45,748 nt of DNA from Legionella sp. (GTDB lineage: Bacteria > Pseudomonadota > Gammaproteobacteria > Legionellales > Legionellaceae). This document shows positions 35,201 to 45,575 of this stretch, piece by piece (the stretch's first letter is position 1; every line of letters begins with the position of its first letter). The stretch is taken from positions 1 to 45,748 of the forward strand of contig DAIAOV010000013.1 in NCBI GenBank assembly GCA_027437055.1. Reading direction: 5' to 3'. A model generated the notes under the pieces. The model was not told the DNA's origin. It worked only from the letters and a program-made list of their open reading frames with translations, and did no database searches. The position numbers and the translations under genes are program-made.

Positions 35201-35638
35201 ATGTCTTTAGATAAATTCAATCAATTTCTAGGAAATAATTGTGGTGTTACAAAGGATGTGATCGATAAAGCTTTAGATGGTGAATTAGTAGTAATAAAAT
35301 CTTTATTCTTCCAACCTTATCGTTCTAAATCGGATCCGTGGCATAGAGCAGCATCTATAGTAACTGCTCCCGTTTGCTCTTCAATTTTAGCAGCAGAGTC
35401 TGCTTTATTGTCTATTGTTTCAGGTTTTAAATCTTTTATTGACTTAATGATGTTGGATCCTAGGAAAGCTTGGGAGAATATAGAAAATTCAGCGGTATTT
35501 TCAGTTACCATGGGTATTACACTATTTGTTGCGGTTATCAGTCCCATTATCAATGCTATTAATTTACTTTTAGGAGGAGCGGCAACCTTGTTACAAATTG
35601 ATAGTGAAGAACATTCTCTGTCATTAACCCCCGCGTAG
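35201..35638 (+). CDS. Small hydrophobic protein of unknown function
   Basis: 145 residues from ATG 35201, with AGGA 8 bases upstream; a TTG six codons earlier is unlikely. The N-terminal ~50 residues are soluble (MSLDKFNQFLGNNCGVTKDV). Hydrophobic segments lie at about 55-80 (APVCSSILAAESALLSIVSG) and 102-135 (FSVTMGITLFVAVISPIINA), with a short acidic tail (IDSEEHSLSLTPA). No known family was recognised. It follows the coiled-coil effector-like gene after 106 bp with a strong hairpin between, so co-expression is uncertain. The layout (soluble head, hydrophobic hairpin, acidic tail) resembles small Legionella membrane substrates, but this is weak. Confidence 0.6.
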   Translation: MSLDKFNQFLGNNCGVTKDVIDKALDGELVVIKSLFFQPYRSKSDPWHRAASIVTAPVCSSILAAESALLSIVSGFKSFIDLMMLDPRKAWENIENSAVFSVTMGITLFVAVISPIINAINLLLGGAATLLQIDSEEHSLSLTPA

Positions 35639-35650
35639 GCCGGCAACTTA

Positions 35651-35711
35651 TTGCCCGACATTGATCTTCCATAGGATGCAACAGCTTTTGTTGGGCAATT
35701 AATTGCCCAAC
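35651..35711. repeat. Dispersed repeat core and perfect palindrome
   Basis: TTGCCCGACATTG at 35651-35663, then a perfect 22-bp palindrome (half-site GTTGGGCAATT) at 35690-35711. It lies between the convergent genes ending at 35638 and 35735 and could serve as a bidirectional terminator. Same repeat core as at 32738 and 44168. Confidence 0.65.
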
Positions 35712-35734
35712 CTATACACCACAACAATAAACTC

Positions 35735-36148
35735 CTACAACACGATTAAAGTCAAAGCATTGATTAACCAGATTATTGTGATCACAAGATAGGAATGAGG
35801 GTAAGGTTTATAGTTTTTTTTACGATAGACAAAAAAATCATAACAAAATACCGGTACGATGGAGATAATAGTTAATACCAGAATGTCCGCAATATAAAAA
35901 GAAATTTGCTTAAAAGGAATTATGTAAGCTAACATCCTGACACAACCATGCAGTATTTCGCGATAATAATAAACTACCCATAAGGCCCAATAATCATAAT
36001 TTAATACAAGCCAAGATGCGACCAATAAAGGAAGAATTAATTTCGCACCTTTGATATCCATTATCTTCTTAAACGTTCTTATAAATTCTTGCGAAAAAAA
36101 CGTCATGATGGCAGCAAAAAAAACCACTGCTGCTAGGGTAAATAACAT
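35735..36148 (-). CDS. Small integral membrane protein of unknown function
   Basis: 137 residues from ATG 36148, with AAGGA 6-7 bases upstream. About four membrane helices are predicted (1-22, 42-65, 85-110, 118-137), with aromatic-rich loops (NYDYWALWVVYYYREIL) and a basic cytosolic loop (YRKKNYKPYPHS). No conserved catalytic or transport motif was recognised. It stands alone, about 100 bp after the start of the uup operon region on the same strand. Function unknown. Confidence 0.6.
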   Translation of the reverse strand: MLFTLAAVVFFAAIMTFFSQEFIRTFKKIMDIKGAKLILPLLVASWLVLNYDYWALWVVYYYREILHGCVRMLAYIIPFKQISFYIADILVLTIISIVPVFCYDFFVYRKKNYKPYPHSYLVITIIWLINALTLIVL

Positions 36149-36249
36149 ACATATTCCTTTTCTCAATATATAAAATTAAGTATAAAACCGGACTATTACT
36201 ACATACCTAAAAAATCAACAACCTCTAGTCAATTTATTGGATAGAACGC

Positions 36250-38106
36250 TTACTGTCTTTCTTCCAATGCTTCCCATCGCTCAAAATACTCGGTCAACAA
36301 AGCTTCTTCTTTCGCCAATTCCTGACCAATTTTTGCAATGGTTTGTGCATCTTGTTGATAAAACTGGGGATCAGCCATTTGTAACTGTAAGGCTTCAATT
36401 TTCTTTTCTAATTGCTCAATAAGTTGAGGTAATTTGGATAATTCTCTTTGTTCATTAAAACTCAATTTGTTAGTTGGAATACTTCTTTTAGGCGCAGATG
36501 CAGGCACTGCTTTAGCAGCAACCTCACGTTGTTGCTTTTTATGCATTTTATATTCATCATAACCACCAACAAACTCATTAAATTGTCCATCCTCCTCATA
36601 AACAAGCACACTAGTCACTACCTGATTAATGAATGCTCTATCATGACTAATCAAAATTAATGTCCCAGGATATTCTACTAACATGTTCTCTAAAAGTTCT
36701 AACGTCTCAATATCTAAGTCATTCGTGGGTTCATCCATCACTAATAAATTGACTGGCTTAGCCAATAGTCTAGCTAGAAGTAATCGATTTTTTTCTCCGC
36801 CCGATAGGCAAGATACCTGTTGGTTGAATCGTTCCGAAGAAAATAAAAATTCGCGCAAGTAACTCGCCACATGTTTTTGTTTGCCATTAATAGTGACATA
36901 ATCCGCGCCATCCCCCACATTAAACATGACAGTCTTATCTTCTTGTAGTTGACTGCGTAATTGATCGAAATAGGCCACGTTCAAAGAGGTGCCTTGCTTA
37001 ATAGAACCAGAATCAGGTTGTAATTCACCTAATAATAAACGAACCATAGTTGTCTTGCCGCAACCATTAGGACCAATAATGCCTAATTTATCCCCTCTAG
37101 TCAGCAATAATGAAAAATTACGCACTAAGGTTTTATTAGAAATCGCATAATTAACTTGCTTGGCCTCTATCACCATAGAGCCAGAACGAGAGACGTCTAA
37201 AGTCAACGATTTGACTTGACCTAACTGATTTCGACGTGCTTTATATTGATCCCTTAATGCTTTTAGGGCTCGTACTCTTCCTTCATTACGTGTCCGTCTC
37301 GCCTTTATACCAGTACGAATCCAGGCTTCCTCTTCTGCTAATTTTTTATCAAATAACTCATTCTGTTTTTGTTCGCTAAGCCTTATCGTTTCTCGTCTAT
37401 CTAAATAGGTTTCATAATCACATTCATGCTGATATAACTTTCCTCTGTCAATTTCAACAATTTTATTAGCGACCTGTCCTAAAAACTCTCTATCATGTGT
37501 CACAACCACGACGCTGCCATTAAAATTTTTCAGGTAGGATTCCAACCATTCAATAGCCTCTATATCTAAATGGTTAGTGGGCTCATCCAGTAGCAGCAGA
37601 TCAGGGGATGTGAGTAGCGCTGCTCCTAGTAAAACTCGCCTTTTCATTCCTCCCGATAGATTATGCATCTGCTCGGCAATATTTATCCCTAAGCGGCTGG
37701 CCATAGTTTCAATCTTGGGTAATAAATCCCAAGCATGCAAATTGTCCATTTTTTGTTGGCATACAGCCAGTTTATCCATGTCGCCTTGCTGAGATAACTC
37801 ATTAAATTGCGCTAGCATCTCTCCAACCGCACCCAACCCCTTCACTAAAAAATGATAGACTGACTCTGTGTTACTCATAGGTACTTCTTGAGTCAATCCC
37901 GCTACGCGTAACCCAGAAAGCTGCTGGATTTGACCACTGTCAGGAATAAAGTTCCCTTGTAACAGTTTGAGAAGGGTAGATTTGCCTGCACCATTACGCC
38001 CAACTAAAGCAATTCTATCTTGCGGTTGGATCTGCCAACTTGCCTGATCCAATAAATGATTACCAGCGAGAATAAGGGTGACGTCATTAAGGGAAACTAT
38101 ACTCAT
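36250..38106 (-). CDS. uup: ABC-F ATPase Uup
   Basis: 618 residues with two ATP-binding cassettes and no membrane domain. Walker A: GRNGAGKST (K42) and GPNGCGKTT; signatures LSGGMKRR and LSGGEKNR; Walker B: LLLLDEPTNHLD and LLVMDEPTNDLD. The inter-domain linker is short and basic. The C-terminal coiled-coil extension (KLPQLIEQLEKKIEALQLQM) is the DNA/ribosome-binding domain typical of Uup. The family acts on ribosomes and in suppressing transposon precise excision. It may be transcribed with the upstream aspartic protease gene (73-bp gap). Confidence 0.93.
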   Translation of the reverse strand: MSIVSLNDVTLILAGNHLLDQASWQIQPQDRIALVGRNGAGKSTLLKLLQGNFIPDSGQIQQLSGLRVAGLTQEVPMSNTESVYHFLVKGLGAVGEMLAQFNELSQQGDMDKLAVCQQKMDNLHAWDLLPKIETMASRLGINIAEQMHNLSGGMKRRVLLGAALLTSPDLLLLDEPTNHLDIEAIEWLESYLKNFNGSVVVVTHDREFLGQVANKIVEIDRGKLYQHECDYETYLDRRETIRLSEQKQNELFDKKLAEEEAWIRTGIKARRTRNEGRVRALKALRDQYKARRNQLGQVKSLTLDVSRSGSMVIEAKQVNYAISNKTLVRNFSLLLTRGDKLGIIGPNGCGKTTMVRLLLGELQPDSGSIKQGTSLNVAYFDQLRSQLQEDKTVMFNVGDGADYVTINGKQKHVASYLREFLFSSERFNQQVSCLSGGEKNRLLLARLLAKPVNLLVMDEPTNDLDIETLELLENMLVEYPGTLILISHDRAFINQVVTSVLVYEEDGQFNEFVGGYDEYKMHKKQQREVAAKAVPASAPKRSIPTNKLSFNEQRELSKLPQLIEQLEKKIEALQLQMADPQFYQQDAQTIAKIGQELAKEEALLTEYFERWEALEERQ

Positions 38107-38149
38107 ATGAAAACTCTATACCTAAATCAACAAAGAACCAGATCGATTA

Positions 38150-38166
38150 TGCAACCGGGCTACGAT
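38150..38166. repeat. Short repeat fragment shared with 45601-45613
   Basis: GCAACCGGGCTAC between uup and the aspartic protease is identical to the right arm of the hairpin after the MHS transporter gene. It is probably a remnant of a dispersed repeat. Confidence 0.45.
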
Positions 38167-38179
38167 TTTACCGATAATA

Positions 38180-38674
38180 TTAATTAATCCGCTTTATTAT
38201 TAATTTCTTATTTTGTTGCTCTATATTAAATTTCGATAACACATTCATCCCAAGTAATACTTCATCGTCACTACTACTGGGCATAATAACTACTTTAATA
38301 TCTTCCAAAGAAAACTCCCCGAAAGATAATTTTTGCACACGAGTCAAATCTCCTGTGACTTCGCCATTAGCCGTCATCATCGTTAGAGGATAACTCCCCT
38401 TGATATGTAAGCTATCGGCAATGTTTTGCGGAATTGCTACCAACGTTGCTCCTGTATCTACAAGAAACGTCACAGGGTAATCATTAATTGCACCTTTAAC
38501 GTGATAATGACCATCTTTACCCGCACTTAAAACCATTTCACTTCGACCAGCGATATACGTTTGTTTTTCTGGCTGGCCTTGGTAATAAAAAAATAAAAAT
38601 AATCCAATAAATAAAATAGCCCAGACCAGTAAAAACATAACACGAGCAGTACGGGCGTATTGATCATCACTCAT
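38180..38674 (-). CDS. Membrane-anchored retropepsin-like aspartic protease (clan AA, TIGR02281 type)
   Basis: 164 residues. One N-terminal membrane helix (about 12-32) precedes a periplasmic domain with the single catalytic motif FLVDTGATLVAIP (D73-T74-G75), so it must act as a dimer like retroviral proteases. LLGMNVLSKFNIEQ near the end matches the conserved 'lGm.fL..f' motif. Family members are widespread in proteobacteria, and the target is unknown. The ATG is 2 bases after the ridA stop, a coupled arrangement. Confidence 0.88.
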   Translation of the reverse strand: MSDDQYARTARVMFLLVWAILFIGLFLFFYYQGQPEKQTYIAGRSEMVLSAGKDGHYHVKGAINDYPVTFLVDTGATLVAIPQNIADSLHIKGSYPLTMMTANGEVTGDLTRVQKLSFGEFSLEDIKVVIMPSSSDDEVLLGMNVLSKFNIEQQNKKLIIKRIN

Positions 38675-38676
38675 AA

Positions 38677-39066
38677 TTAATTATTAGCTGAGGGTAAAAC
38701 CATAATTCCATCCATCTCGACCTGTGCACCACGAGGTAAAGCAGAAACGCCGATTGCAGCTCGGGCAGGATAAGGTTCAGCAAAATAACGGCTCATTGCT
38801 TCGTTGATCAAGGGAAAATGGCTTAGATCAGTCAAAAAAACAGACAACTTCACAATATTAGCTAAAGAACCGCCTGCTGCTTCACATACCGCAGATAAGT
38901 TTTCAATGACTTGATTAATTTGTAACTTAATATCATCACTACACAATTGCATTGTTTTAGGATCAAGTGGAATTTGACCTGACAAATAAACTGTGTCACC
39001 GCAACATATTGCCTGACTGTAAGTCCCTATAGCCTCTGGTGCCAATTTAGTATTGATTGGTCGCAT
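38677..39066 (-). CDS. ridA: Reactive intermediate/imine deaminase RidA
   Basis: 129 residues. [48 protein letters not shown]: the substrate-binding Arg (R102) and Glu (E117) of active RidA are present. It hydrolyses 2-aminoacrylate and other enamines/imines from PLP enzymes. The start codon overlaps the spoT stop by one base (TAATG), with AAGGGG 8 bases upstream. The spoT-ridA pair is a common gammaproteobacterial arrangement. Confidence 0.94.
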   Translation of the reverse strand: MRPINTKLAPEAIGTYSQAICCGDTVYLSGQIPLDPKTMQLCSDDIKLQINQVIENLSAVCEAAGGSLANIVKLSVFLTDLSHFPLINEAMSRYFAEPYPARAAIGVSALPRGAQVEMDGIMVLPSANN

Positions 39067-41216
39067 TAAATATCCCCTTGTTTTTTTCTATAAAGCCGCA
39101 TTACTACTTTATTAGCTCTTAATCTACGCATCACCCGAGCCAGATGAGTCCTATCATTAACACTTATTGAAAAAGTAACCGCATTATGACGCCCATCACG
39201 AGGATCAACATTAATATTACCTATATTAGATTCTGATTCCGAAATGGCCGTAGCTAGGGCAGCTAATACGCCTCTCTCGTTAGGAACATCTACAGTAATA
39301 TCAACCCAGTATTCTCCCTGCACTTTTTCATCCCAGCGCAAAGCAATAAATTGTTCAGGATGGCTACGTGAATTTTTAAAGGTAGCACATTCGCTGGAAT
39401 GGACAATAATCCCTCTCCCCTGCTGGAACTTTCCAACAATATTGTCACCTGGAATAGGTTGGCAACATTCACCAAAATGCACCACCATCCCTTCAGTTCC
39501 TTTAATGGCTAAGGGGCGAGTTTTATCATTTTTGTCTAATTCATTAGAGTCGTGGTCAACGATCAAGCGTTTAGCAATCACCATTGCCATCTGATTTCCT
39601 ATCCCTATAGCATATAATAAATCATCATGCGTTTTGTAATGTAAATCACTGAGCAAGACTTGAAGAGACTCTGGAGGGATTTTGGCGTAATCACTCGATA
39701 ATTCAGCGAGTGCTTGTTCCAATAATCGTTTACCCAAAACAATTGATTCTGCATGTTGCTGACTTTTCAAGAAATGACGAATATTAGAACGAGCTTTACC
39801 TGTCACTACAAAATTTAACCATGAAGGATTAGGATGAGCCCCAGGAGCAGTAATAACCTCTACTGTTTGACCATTAGATAAAGGAATGCTCAATGGTACT
39901 AAACGTCTATTTACCTTTGCAGCAACACAACTATTCCCTACCCCAGAATGCACAGTATAAGCAAAATCAACAGGCGTAGCCCCTTTAGGCAGCTCCATAA
40001 TATGCCCCTTGGGCGTGAAAACGTATACTTCATCTGGAAATAAGTCAATTTTTACGTTTTCAATAAATTCCAGAGAGCTTCCTGTACTACGTTGCATTTC
40101 CAATAAACTTTGCACCCACTCTCTAGCGCGTAATTGAGCTTCATTAACTTCCAGTCCCGAAGATTTATAAATCCAATGAGCAGCAACCCCATTATCAGCG
40201 ACTTTATCCATTTCGCGAGTACGTATTTGCACCTCTAGTGGAACCCCGAAAGGACCAAATAAAGTGGTATGCAACGATTGATATCCATTAGCTTTAGGAA
40301 TTCCAATATAATCCTTAAAGCGTTGTGGAACAGGTTTATAGGTACAGTGCAACGCGCCTAAAATTCTATAACAGGAATCAATATCTTCAGTAATCACACG
40401 AAAAGCAAATACATCAGTAATTTCAGTAAACGATGCCTTTTTCAAACGCATCTTGCGATAGATACTATATAAGTGCTTTTGTCTACCAAATACCTGTTCA
40501 TAAGGAATATTGAGCTGGGATAATGCATGCTGAAGATCTCGTTCAATGATCTGCGTTAATTCCCGTCGATTGCCTCTAGATTTTTCTACAGCTGATTTTA
40601 TGGCTCTATATCTCATGGGATATAAGGCCTGAAAACCTAAATCTTCAAGTCCAACATAGATGGAGTGCATCCCCAAGCGATTCGCAATAGGAGCATAAAT
40701 TTCAAGTGTTTCAATGGCAATGCGTCGTCGTTTGGCATAAGGCATGGCCCCTAAGGTACGCATGTTATGTAGGCGATCAGCCAATTTCACAATGATGACA
40801 CGTATGTCTTTAACCATAGCTAAAACCATTTTGCGGAAATTTTCCGCTTGTGCTTCAGCTTTGGATTCAAATTTTATTTTTGTTAATTTAGTTACTCCAT
40901 CAACTAATGCAGTAACTTCTTCACCGAATTGACGAGTTAAATCTTCTTTACTGATAGAGGTATCTTCGACTACATCATGAAGTAAGGTAGCCATAATCGT
41001 TTGATAATCCAGCCTCATTCTCGCAAGAATTAAGGCTGCTGCTACTGGATGAGTAATATAAGGTTCGCCCGAACGGCGCATTTGGCCGTGGTGTGCTTTT
41101 TCAGCCACCAGATAGGCTTGGTAACATTTTTCTATTTGCGCCTGCTCTAGATAGCATTTCAGCTCCTCATCGAGCTCCTTAAAGTAGCTCACGCAGTACT
41201 CCCTAATATCCAACAT
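39066..41216 (-). CDS. spoT: Bifunctional (p)ppGpp synthetase/hydrolase SpoT
   Basis: 716 residues. HD hydrolase domain with THP (H56) and LLHDVVEDT (H80, D81), so hydrolysis is expected. Synthetase domain with [27 protein letters not shown] and EVQIRT, apparently intact. TGS domain ([21 protein letters not shown]), zinc-finger/helical region ([14 protein letters not shown]) and a C-terminal ACT domain ([20 protein letters not shown]). It controls ppGpp during starvation; in Legionella SpoT responds to fatty-acid stress and triggers the transmissive phase. The genes rpoZ and gmk just upstream link it to RNA polymerase and GTP supply. Confidence 0.96.
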   Translation of the reverse strand: MLDIREYCVSYFKELDEELKCYLEQAQIEKCYQAYLVAEKAHHGQMRRSGEPYITHPVAAALILARMRLDYQTIMATLLHDVVEDTSISKEDLTRQFGEEVTALVDGVTKLTKIKFESKAEAQAENFRKMVLAMVKDIRVIIVKLADRLHNMRTLGAMPYAKRRRIAIETLEIYAPIANRLGMHSIYVGLEDLGFQALYPMRYRAIKSAVEKSRGNRRELTQIIERDLQHALSQLNIPYEQVFGRQKHLYSIYRKMRLKKASFTEITDVFAFRVITEDIDSCYRILGALHCTYKPVPQRFKDYIGIPKANGYQSLHTTLFGPFGVPLEVQIRTREMDKVADNGVAAHWIYKSSGLEVNEAQLRAREWVQSLLEMQRSTGSSLEFIENVKIDLFPDEVYVFTPKGHIMELPKGATPVDFAYTVHSGVGNSCVAAKVNRRLVPLSIPLSNGQTVEVITAPGAHPNPSWLNFVVTGKARSNIRHFLKSQQHAESIVLGKRLLEQALAELSSDYAKIPPESLQVLLSDLHYKTHDDLLYAIGIGNQMAMVIAKRLIVDHDSNELDKNDKTRPLAIKGTEGMVVHFGECCQPIPGDNIVGKFQQGRGIIVHSSECATFKNSRSHPEQFIALRWDEKVQGEYWVDITVDVPNERGVLAALATAISESESNIGNINVDPRDGRHNAVTFSISVNDRTHLARVMRRLRANKVVMRLYRKKQGDI

Positions 41217-41356
41217 GGCGTTTTATACCTCTCGTTGTCAAATTATGGTTTTATGCTTCGCCCTTAGACGCTATGCTTTGCTTAAATACCATAACTTGTT
41301 TTCAAGCGGTATATTTATAGAGGGCTCACCCCCAAATGCAAAGTGAATAACTTATA

Positions 41357-41563
41357 TTAATCTTCTTTATCTAAAATATCCGCTTTAATAAAACCTTCTG
41401 CAATTTCTCGTAAAGCAACTACAGTGGGCTTATCATTTTCCCACTCAACCATAGGTTGATCACCACGCACAGCAATTTGTCGTGCTCTCTTGGTTGCCAC
41501 CATTACTAATTCAAATCGATTTGCGACATGCTCTAAGCAGTCTTCAACAGTAACTCGTGCCAT
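41357..41563 (-). CDS. rpoZ: RNA polymerase omega subunit
   Basis: 68 residues. [20 protein letters not shown] and ATKRARQ are the conserved omega motifs, followed by [21 protein letters not shown] precedes the ATG. Omega helps assemble the beta' subunit and forms part of a ppGpp site in proteobacteria, in keeping with spoT downstream (140 bp). The gene is shorter than E. coli RpoZ (91) but typical for Legionella-like genomes. Confidence 0.96.
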   Translation of the reverse strand: MARVTVEDCLEHVANRFELVMVATKRARQIAVRGDQPMVEWENDKPTVVALREIAEGFIKADILDKED

Positions 41564-41635
41564 AAACTCCTCCAGTCATTATCAACAGACGTAATTTATT
41601 TCATCTGTTTCTTGCTCAAACCTTATATTTTACCG

Positions 41636-42259
41636 CTATGAAAGCAGGAAGGAAAGCAATTTCACTTGTTTCTTTACCTGTCTTTCCATTCGCAGGCGAT
41701 TTGCTACTACTATAGCCTCTAATTCCGATGCCGCATGCTCAAAATTATCATTTACTATTAAATAATCAAACTCAGGATAATGACTTAGTTCATCCTGTGC
41801 TTTTTTCATTCGCTCACTAATTACTTCATCCTTATCTTGACGCCTATTCATCAGTCTTGATTTCAGTTCATCTAATGAAGGGGGAATAATAAAGATACTG
41901 ATTGCATCAGGAAAAGAACGTCTAATTTGTTCAGCGCCTTGCCAATCTATGTCTAATACTACATCAATGCCTTGCGCCAATCTTCCAGTAATTTGTGCCG
42001 TGGACGTGCCATACAAATGGTTAAATACTCTTGCATGCTCAATAAAGGCATTTTCATTAACCATACCAATAAACTCTTCTTCATTGATAAAGAAATAATC
42101 TATTCCATCTTTTTCCCCAGGCCTCATTGCTCGGGTAGTGTGAGAAACAGAAACCTCAATAGAGTCAAGTGTTTCTATAAGATATCTCACTAAACTCGTT
42201 TTTCCACCACCTGAAGGTGCAGCAACAATATATAAATTTCCAGTATAATCACCAGCCAT
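41636..42259 (-). CDS. gmk: Guanylate kinase
   Basis: 207 residues from ATG 42259; a GTG at 42268 overlapping the yicC stop is an alternative start. P-loop [12 protein letters not shown]-binding [23 protein letters not shown] and [12 protein letters not shown] are all intact. It phosphorylates GMP to GDP. The gene follows yicC by five bases and precedes rpoZ, the conserved order. Confidence 0.96.
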   Translation of the reverse strand: MAGDYTGNLYIVAAPSGGGKTSLVRYLIETLDSIEVSVSHTTRAMRPGEKDGIDYFFINEEEFIGMVNENAFIEHARVFNHLYGTSTAQITGRLAQGIDVVLDIDWQGAEQIRRSFPDAISIFIIPPSLDELKSRLMNRRQDKDEVISERMKKAQDELSHYPEFDYLIVNDNFEHAASELEAIVVANRLRMERQVKKQVKLLSFLLS

Positions 42260-42264
42260 ATAAC

Positions 42265-43131
42265 TCACTCAATATTTTGTATTTGTTCACGCATTTGTTC
42301 AATCAGCACTTTCATCTCAACGGCACTTTGAGTTAACTCCACAGAGTCAGACTTTGAACTTAGCGTATTAGCCTCTCTATTTAATTCCTGCATTAAAAAA
42401 TCTAACCTTCTACCCGCTATTTTATCATATTCTAAGGTACGATTGACCTCGGCAATATGAGTTTGTAGCCTATCAAGTTCTTCACTTACATCATAGCGCG
42501 CTAAAATAAGAGCAATTTCTTGTTCTACTCGAGACTCTGGTACTTCAATTTGTACTGAATGAAGGCGATTGAGTAGTTTCTCTTTGGTCTGATTTGCTGA
42601 TGCAGCTACTATAGCCCGTGAACGCTCTACTTCGCGATTCAATGCTTGTACACGCTCGATTACATGTGCTTTTAAAGCAGTACCTTCCTTTGATCTAGCC
42701 TCACTTAATTGCTCTACAGCCTCTAAAAACAACTGCAAAGTGTGTTTACCTAATTCATCTATATCTAATTGACTTGTTTGCACTATACCAGGCCATGCAA
42801 GCACCTGACTTACATTCAAATCATTAGCTAAATGATGTGATGCAGCTAATTGATTACTTAAATCGACTAGCGCATTTACCATGCTCATATTTATAAGCAT
42901 AGACTGATTATTGGAACTTGTATCTTGGTATTTAAGCTGACACTCTAGTTTACCGCGATTTATTTTATCCCGTAATGCTGCTCTAAGATCAGTTTCCATA
43001 AAACGAAAAGGTTCTGGCAAGCGAAATGATACATCTAAATAACGATGATTAACGGATCGAATTTCCCAACAAAGTTGACCTGCTTCAATCTGTTTTTGAC
43101 AACGAGCAAAAGCCGTCATGCTATGAATCAT
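42265..43131 (-). CDS. yicC: YicC-family endoribonuclease
   Basis: 289 residues from ATG 43131, matching the family start [10 protein letters not shown]; upstream codons are rejected. N-terminal motif [19 protein letters not shown] and the C-terminal DUF1732 block [17 protein letters not shown] are complete. E. coli YicC has been described as an RNase affecting small RNAs. It is divergent from rph, another RNA-processing enzyme, across 290 bp, and forms an operon start with gmk. Confidence 0.93.
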   Translation of the reverse strand: MIHSMTAFARCQKQIEAGQLCWEIRSVNHRYLDVSFRLPEPFRFMETDLRAALRDKINRGKLECQLKYQDTSSNNQSMLINMSMVNALVDLSNQLAASHHLANDLNVSQVLAWPGIVQTSQLDIDELGKHTLQLFLEAVEQLSEARSKEGTALKAHVIERVQALNREVERSRAIVAASANQTKEKLLNRLHSVQIEVPESRVEQEIALILARYDVSEELDRLQTHIAEVNRTLEYDKIAGRRLDFLMQELNREANTLSSKSDSVELTQSAVEMKVLIEQMREQIQNIE

Positions 43132-43289
43132 AAGAATACCAACAAATAATAACCTGGTGCGAATATACCCCAATTAAAGGCAGTTGGACAGATATTTACC
43201 TTCAAATAGTCATTTTTAAACGCGCATAATTGTAATAACTGTCTTAAGATGAACGCATGCATTATAGGAATGGAGTCCTACGCAAGAAA

Positions 43290-43400
43290 GACAATGACTA
43301 AAATGGGCTTAACCTGAAGGCAATGAGCCTCAGCCCAACCTAGTTAAAAGTTCGAGCACCGAATGAGGTGCAACTCTGCCGTTAACGCGTTATACTTGCC
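43290..43400. repeat. Hairpin repeat remnant and rph -10 in the yicC-rph divergent region
   Basis: TGGGCT...AGCCCA (about 43301-43338), with CCTGAAGG and GAGCCT within, looks like a dispersed-repeat remnant. TATACT at 43391-43396 is a plausible rph -10, about 26 bases before the ATG; no good -35 was seen. Minus-strand TATATT near 43170 may serve yicC. No gene was seen in this gap. Confidence 0.4.
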
Positions 43401-43421
43401 AATTTTACCGAGGATTATGTA

Positions 43422-44129
43422 ATGCGCCCAAGTAATCGTGAACCAAACCAACTTCGCCCTATCAAAATAACTCGAAATTATACCAATTACGCTGAAGGTT
43501 CTGTTTTAGTGGAGTTTGGCCAAACTAAAGTGTTGTGTAATGCCTCTGTTATAGATGGTGTACCACGCTTTATTAAAGGCAAAAATCAAGGATGGGTTAC
43601 TGCAGAATACGGTATGTTACCAAGAGCGACTCATAGTCGTAGCGAAAGAGAGGCGAGTAAAGGCAAACAAGGTGGTAGAACCCAAGAAATTCAACGCCTT
43701 ATTGGTCGTTCTTTAAGAGCCTGTGTTGATTTGAAAACTCTTGGAGAAAATACCATCACTTTGGACTGTGACGTTATTCAAGCTGATGGTGGTACAAGAA
43801 CAGCAGCAATAACCGGCGCTTGTGTGGCAATGAAAGATGCAATTAGCTGGATGGTAGAACGAGAAAAAATCCGCAGAATGCCAACTTTTCATTATATAGC
43901 AGCTGTGTCTGTAGGCATTTATAGAGGACAAGCCGTTCTAGATTTAGATTATGCTGAAGACGTACTGGCAGAAACAGACATGAACGTAGTGATGAATGAA
44001 GAAGGACACTTTATTGAAGTTCAAGGTACGGCAGAAGACAAAAGCTTTAATCGAGAACAACTCAACAACATGTTGAGCCTCGCCGAAGCAGGTATCCCTC
44101 AATTAATTGAATTACAGAAAAACGCCTAA
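43422..44129 (+). CDS. rph: RNase PH
   Basis: 235 residues. [52 protein letters not shown] (phosphate-binding Arg region) and [19 protein letters not shown] are all characteristic. It trims tRNA 3' ends phosphorolytically. The frame is complete, unlike the truncated rph of E. coli K-12. GAGG lies about 8 bases before the ATG. Confidence 0.97.
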   Translation: MRPSNREPNQLRPIKITRNYTNYAEGSVLVEFGQTKVLCNASVIDGVPRFIKGKNQGWVTAEYGMLPRATHSRSEREASKGKQGGRTQEIQRLIGRSLRACVDLKTLGENTITLDCDVIQADGGTRTAAITGACVAMKDAISWMVEREKIRRMPTFHYIAAVSVGIYRGQAVLDLDYAEDVLAETDMNVVMNEEGHFIEVQGTAEDKSFNREQLNNMLSLAEAGIPQLIELQKNA

Positions 44130-44149
44130 GTTATTAATGCAGCCTGGTT

Positions 44150-44215
44150 GCAATGTCGGGCAACACATTGCCCGACATTGCTCCTCGAACTAACTCAACA
44201 TTCTTTGTAGGCTCT
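44150..44215. repeat. Dispersed repeat with a 14-bp stem-loop after rph
   Basis: GCAATGTCGGGCAA-CACA-TTGCCCGACATTGC (44150-44181) is a perfect 14-bp stem with a 4-base loop, starting about 20 bases past the rph stop. It contains the repeat core TTGCCCGACATTG, followed by TAACTCAACATTC as at 32759. It may act in 3'-end formation; there is no T-run. Confidence 0.7.
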
Positions 44216-44309
44216 AAATCCAACCTAGCTAAAATTTAAAACCAAATTACAATAATATTCTTTAGTTTTGGTATACTTGCCCCAAAATAACAAGCAATGG
44301 AATGAAATA

Positions 44310-45575
44310 ATGCATTCACATCGTAATATTATTGCCTGCATTATAGGTAATGTTCTGGAATGGTATGAATTTAGTCTATTTGCTTATCTATCCCCTATTA
44401 TTAGCTCGCTTTTTTTTCCTAATAAAAATGGAATTACCAGTCTGCTCTCTACTCTTCTAGTTTTTGCTGCAGGGTTTATCGTTCGCCCCTTAGGTTCTAT
44501 TGTTTTGGGTCATTTAGGAGACAGCTGGGGACGAGCAAAAACGCTTAAAATAACCATTTTTTTAATGTCTATTTCGTCAATACTGACGGGAATGTTACCT
44601 ACCTATAATCAAATTGGCATAGCGGCTCCTATCCTATTGATTGTTTGTCGCCTGTTACAGGGATTTTGTATCGGTGGTGAGTTTGCAGGCTCCATGATTT
44701 ATCTATCAGAATCGGCCCATGGCAAACACAGAGCACTAATTAGCAGTATGACGAATAACGGCAGTAACATAGGAGTACTTATTGCTGTCGTTGCCTGCGC
44801 TATGATGAGTGGTTTACTAGACAGTCAAAATTTTAGTCTATTTGGTTGGCGCATATTATTTATTTCTGGTGGTATTCTAGGCCTCATCGGTTTGTGGTTA
44901 CGGCGCGATCTTACAGAGTCAGATACCTTCTTAAAACTGCAAAAAAATATCAAAGAAGCTTATTTCCCACTGAAGTACGTATTACGGCATCAACGCCAGC
45001 ACATAGTACGTGTCATTTTGTTATTATTTATTAGCGCTTGTGGCAGTTATACCCTAATGGGCTATATTTCTACCTATTTACATGAATTTTTACAATTGCC
45101 TATTAGTCAAGCTTATCAAATGCAAACCCTGTTTATTATTTTATCTTTATTGTTCCTACCCCTATTTGCCTATCTTTCAGATAAAATTGGTAGAAAACCC
45201 GTTTTACTTTTTTCCACCATTGGTTATCTGCTTTTTGCCATACCGAGCTTTTGGCTGTTACAAACAATTCAAGCCTGGTGGGTATTGCTACCGCTCATCA
45301 TTTTTTATAGTGCCGAACAAGCCGTAACCCCTGTTGTTATTGTGGAAATGTTCCCAGGTAAAGGACGTTATACAGGAATTTCAATAGGATACAATGTCTG
45401 CATGGCTTTAGTAGGCGGATTCTCTCCAGCAATTAATACGTTTTTTATTCAGTATTACAACAACACCATGATGGTGGCCTATTACGTGATACTTTGTGCT
45501 TTTGTTTCATTTTTAGTGGTTCTAAGAAGTTTGCCGGATAATTATGGGATGCAGAATACTTTAACAGCCGCGTGA
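44310..45575 (+). CDS. MFS transporter, metabolite:H+ symporter (ProP-like) family
   Basis: 421 residues from ATG 44310. The upstream TTG at 44268 is rejected because TATACT at 44272-44277 looks like the -10, which would place it before the transcript start. Twelve membrane segments. GNVLEWYEFSLFAYLSPII (TM1) and RPLGSIVLGHLGDSWGRAKTL (loop 2-3 motif) are MHS signatures, as is GFCIGGEFAGSMIYLSE. Relatives carry proline, betaine, citrate or other osmolytes or carboxylates with protons; the exact substrate is not predictable. The stop codon (TGA, 45573) lies inside a dispersed-repeat end. Confidence 0.87.
   Translation: MHSHRNIIACIIGNVLEWYEFSLFAYLSPIISSLFFPNKNGITSLLSTLLVFAAGFIVRPLGSIVLGHLGDSWGRAKTLKITIFLMSISSILTGMLPTYNQIGIAAPILLIVCRLLQGFCIGGEFAGSMIYLSESAHGKHRALISSMTNNGSNIGVLIAVVACAMMSGLLDSQNFSLFGWRILFISGGILGLIGLWLRRDLTESDTFLKLQKNIKEAYFPLKYVLRHQRQHIVRVILLLFISACGSYTLMGYISTYLHEFLQLPISQAYQMQTLFIILSLLFLPLFAYLSDKIGRKPVLLFSTIGYLLFAIPSFWLLQTIQAWWVLLPLIIFYSAEQAVTPVVIVEMFPGKGRYTGISIGYNVCMALVGGFSPAINTFFIQYYNNTMMVAYYVILCAFVSFLVVLRSLPDNYGMQNTLTAA

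Noticed and set aside
35317-35727. 136-codon frame antisense to the small hydrophobic protein
   Set aside because: It is the antisense shadow of a better-supported gene with a good ribosome site, and it runs through the palindromic repeat.
43132-43173. Extended start of YicC
   Set aside because: The family consensus start M-I-x-S-M-T-A-F is at 43131; the extension has no family similarity.
44268-44309. TTG start of the MHS transporter
   Set aside because: A TATACT -10 overlaps it, so it would not be transcribed; the family begins near ATG 44310.
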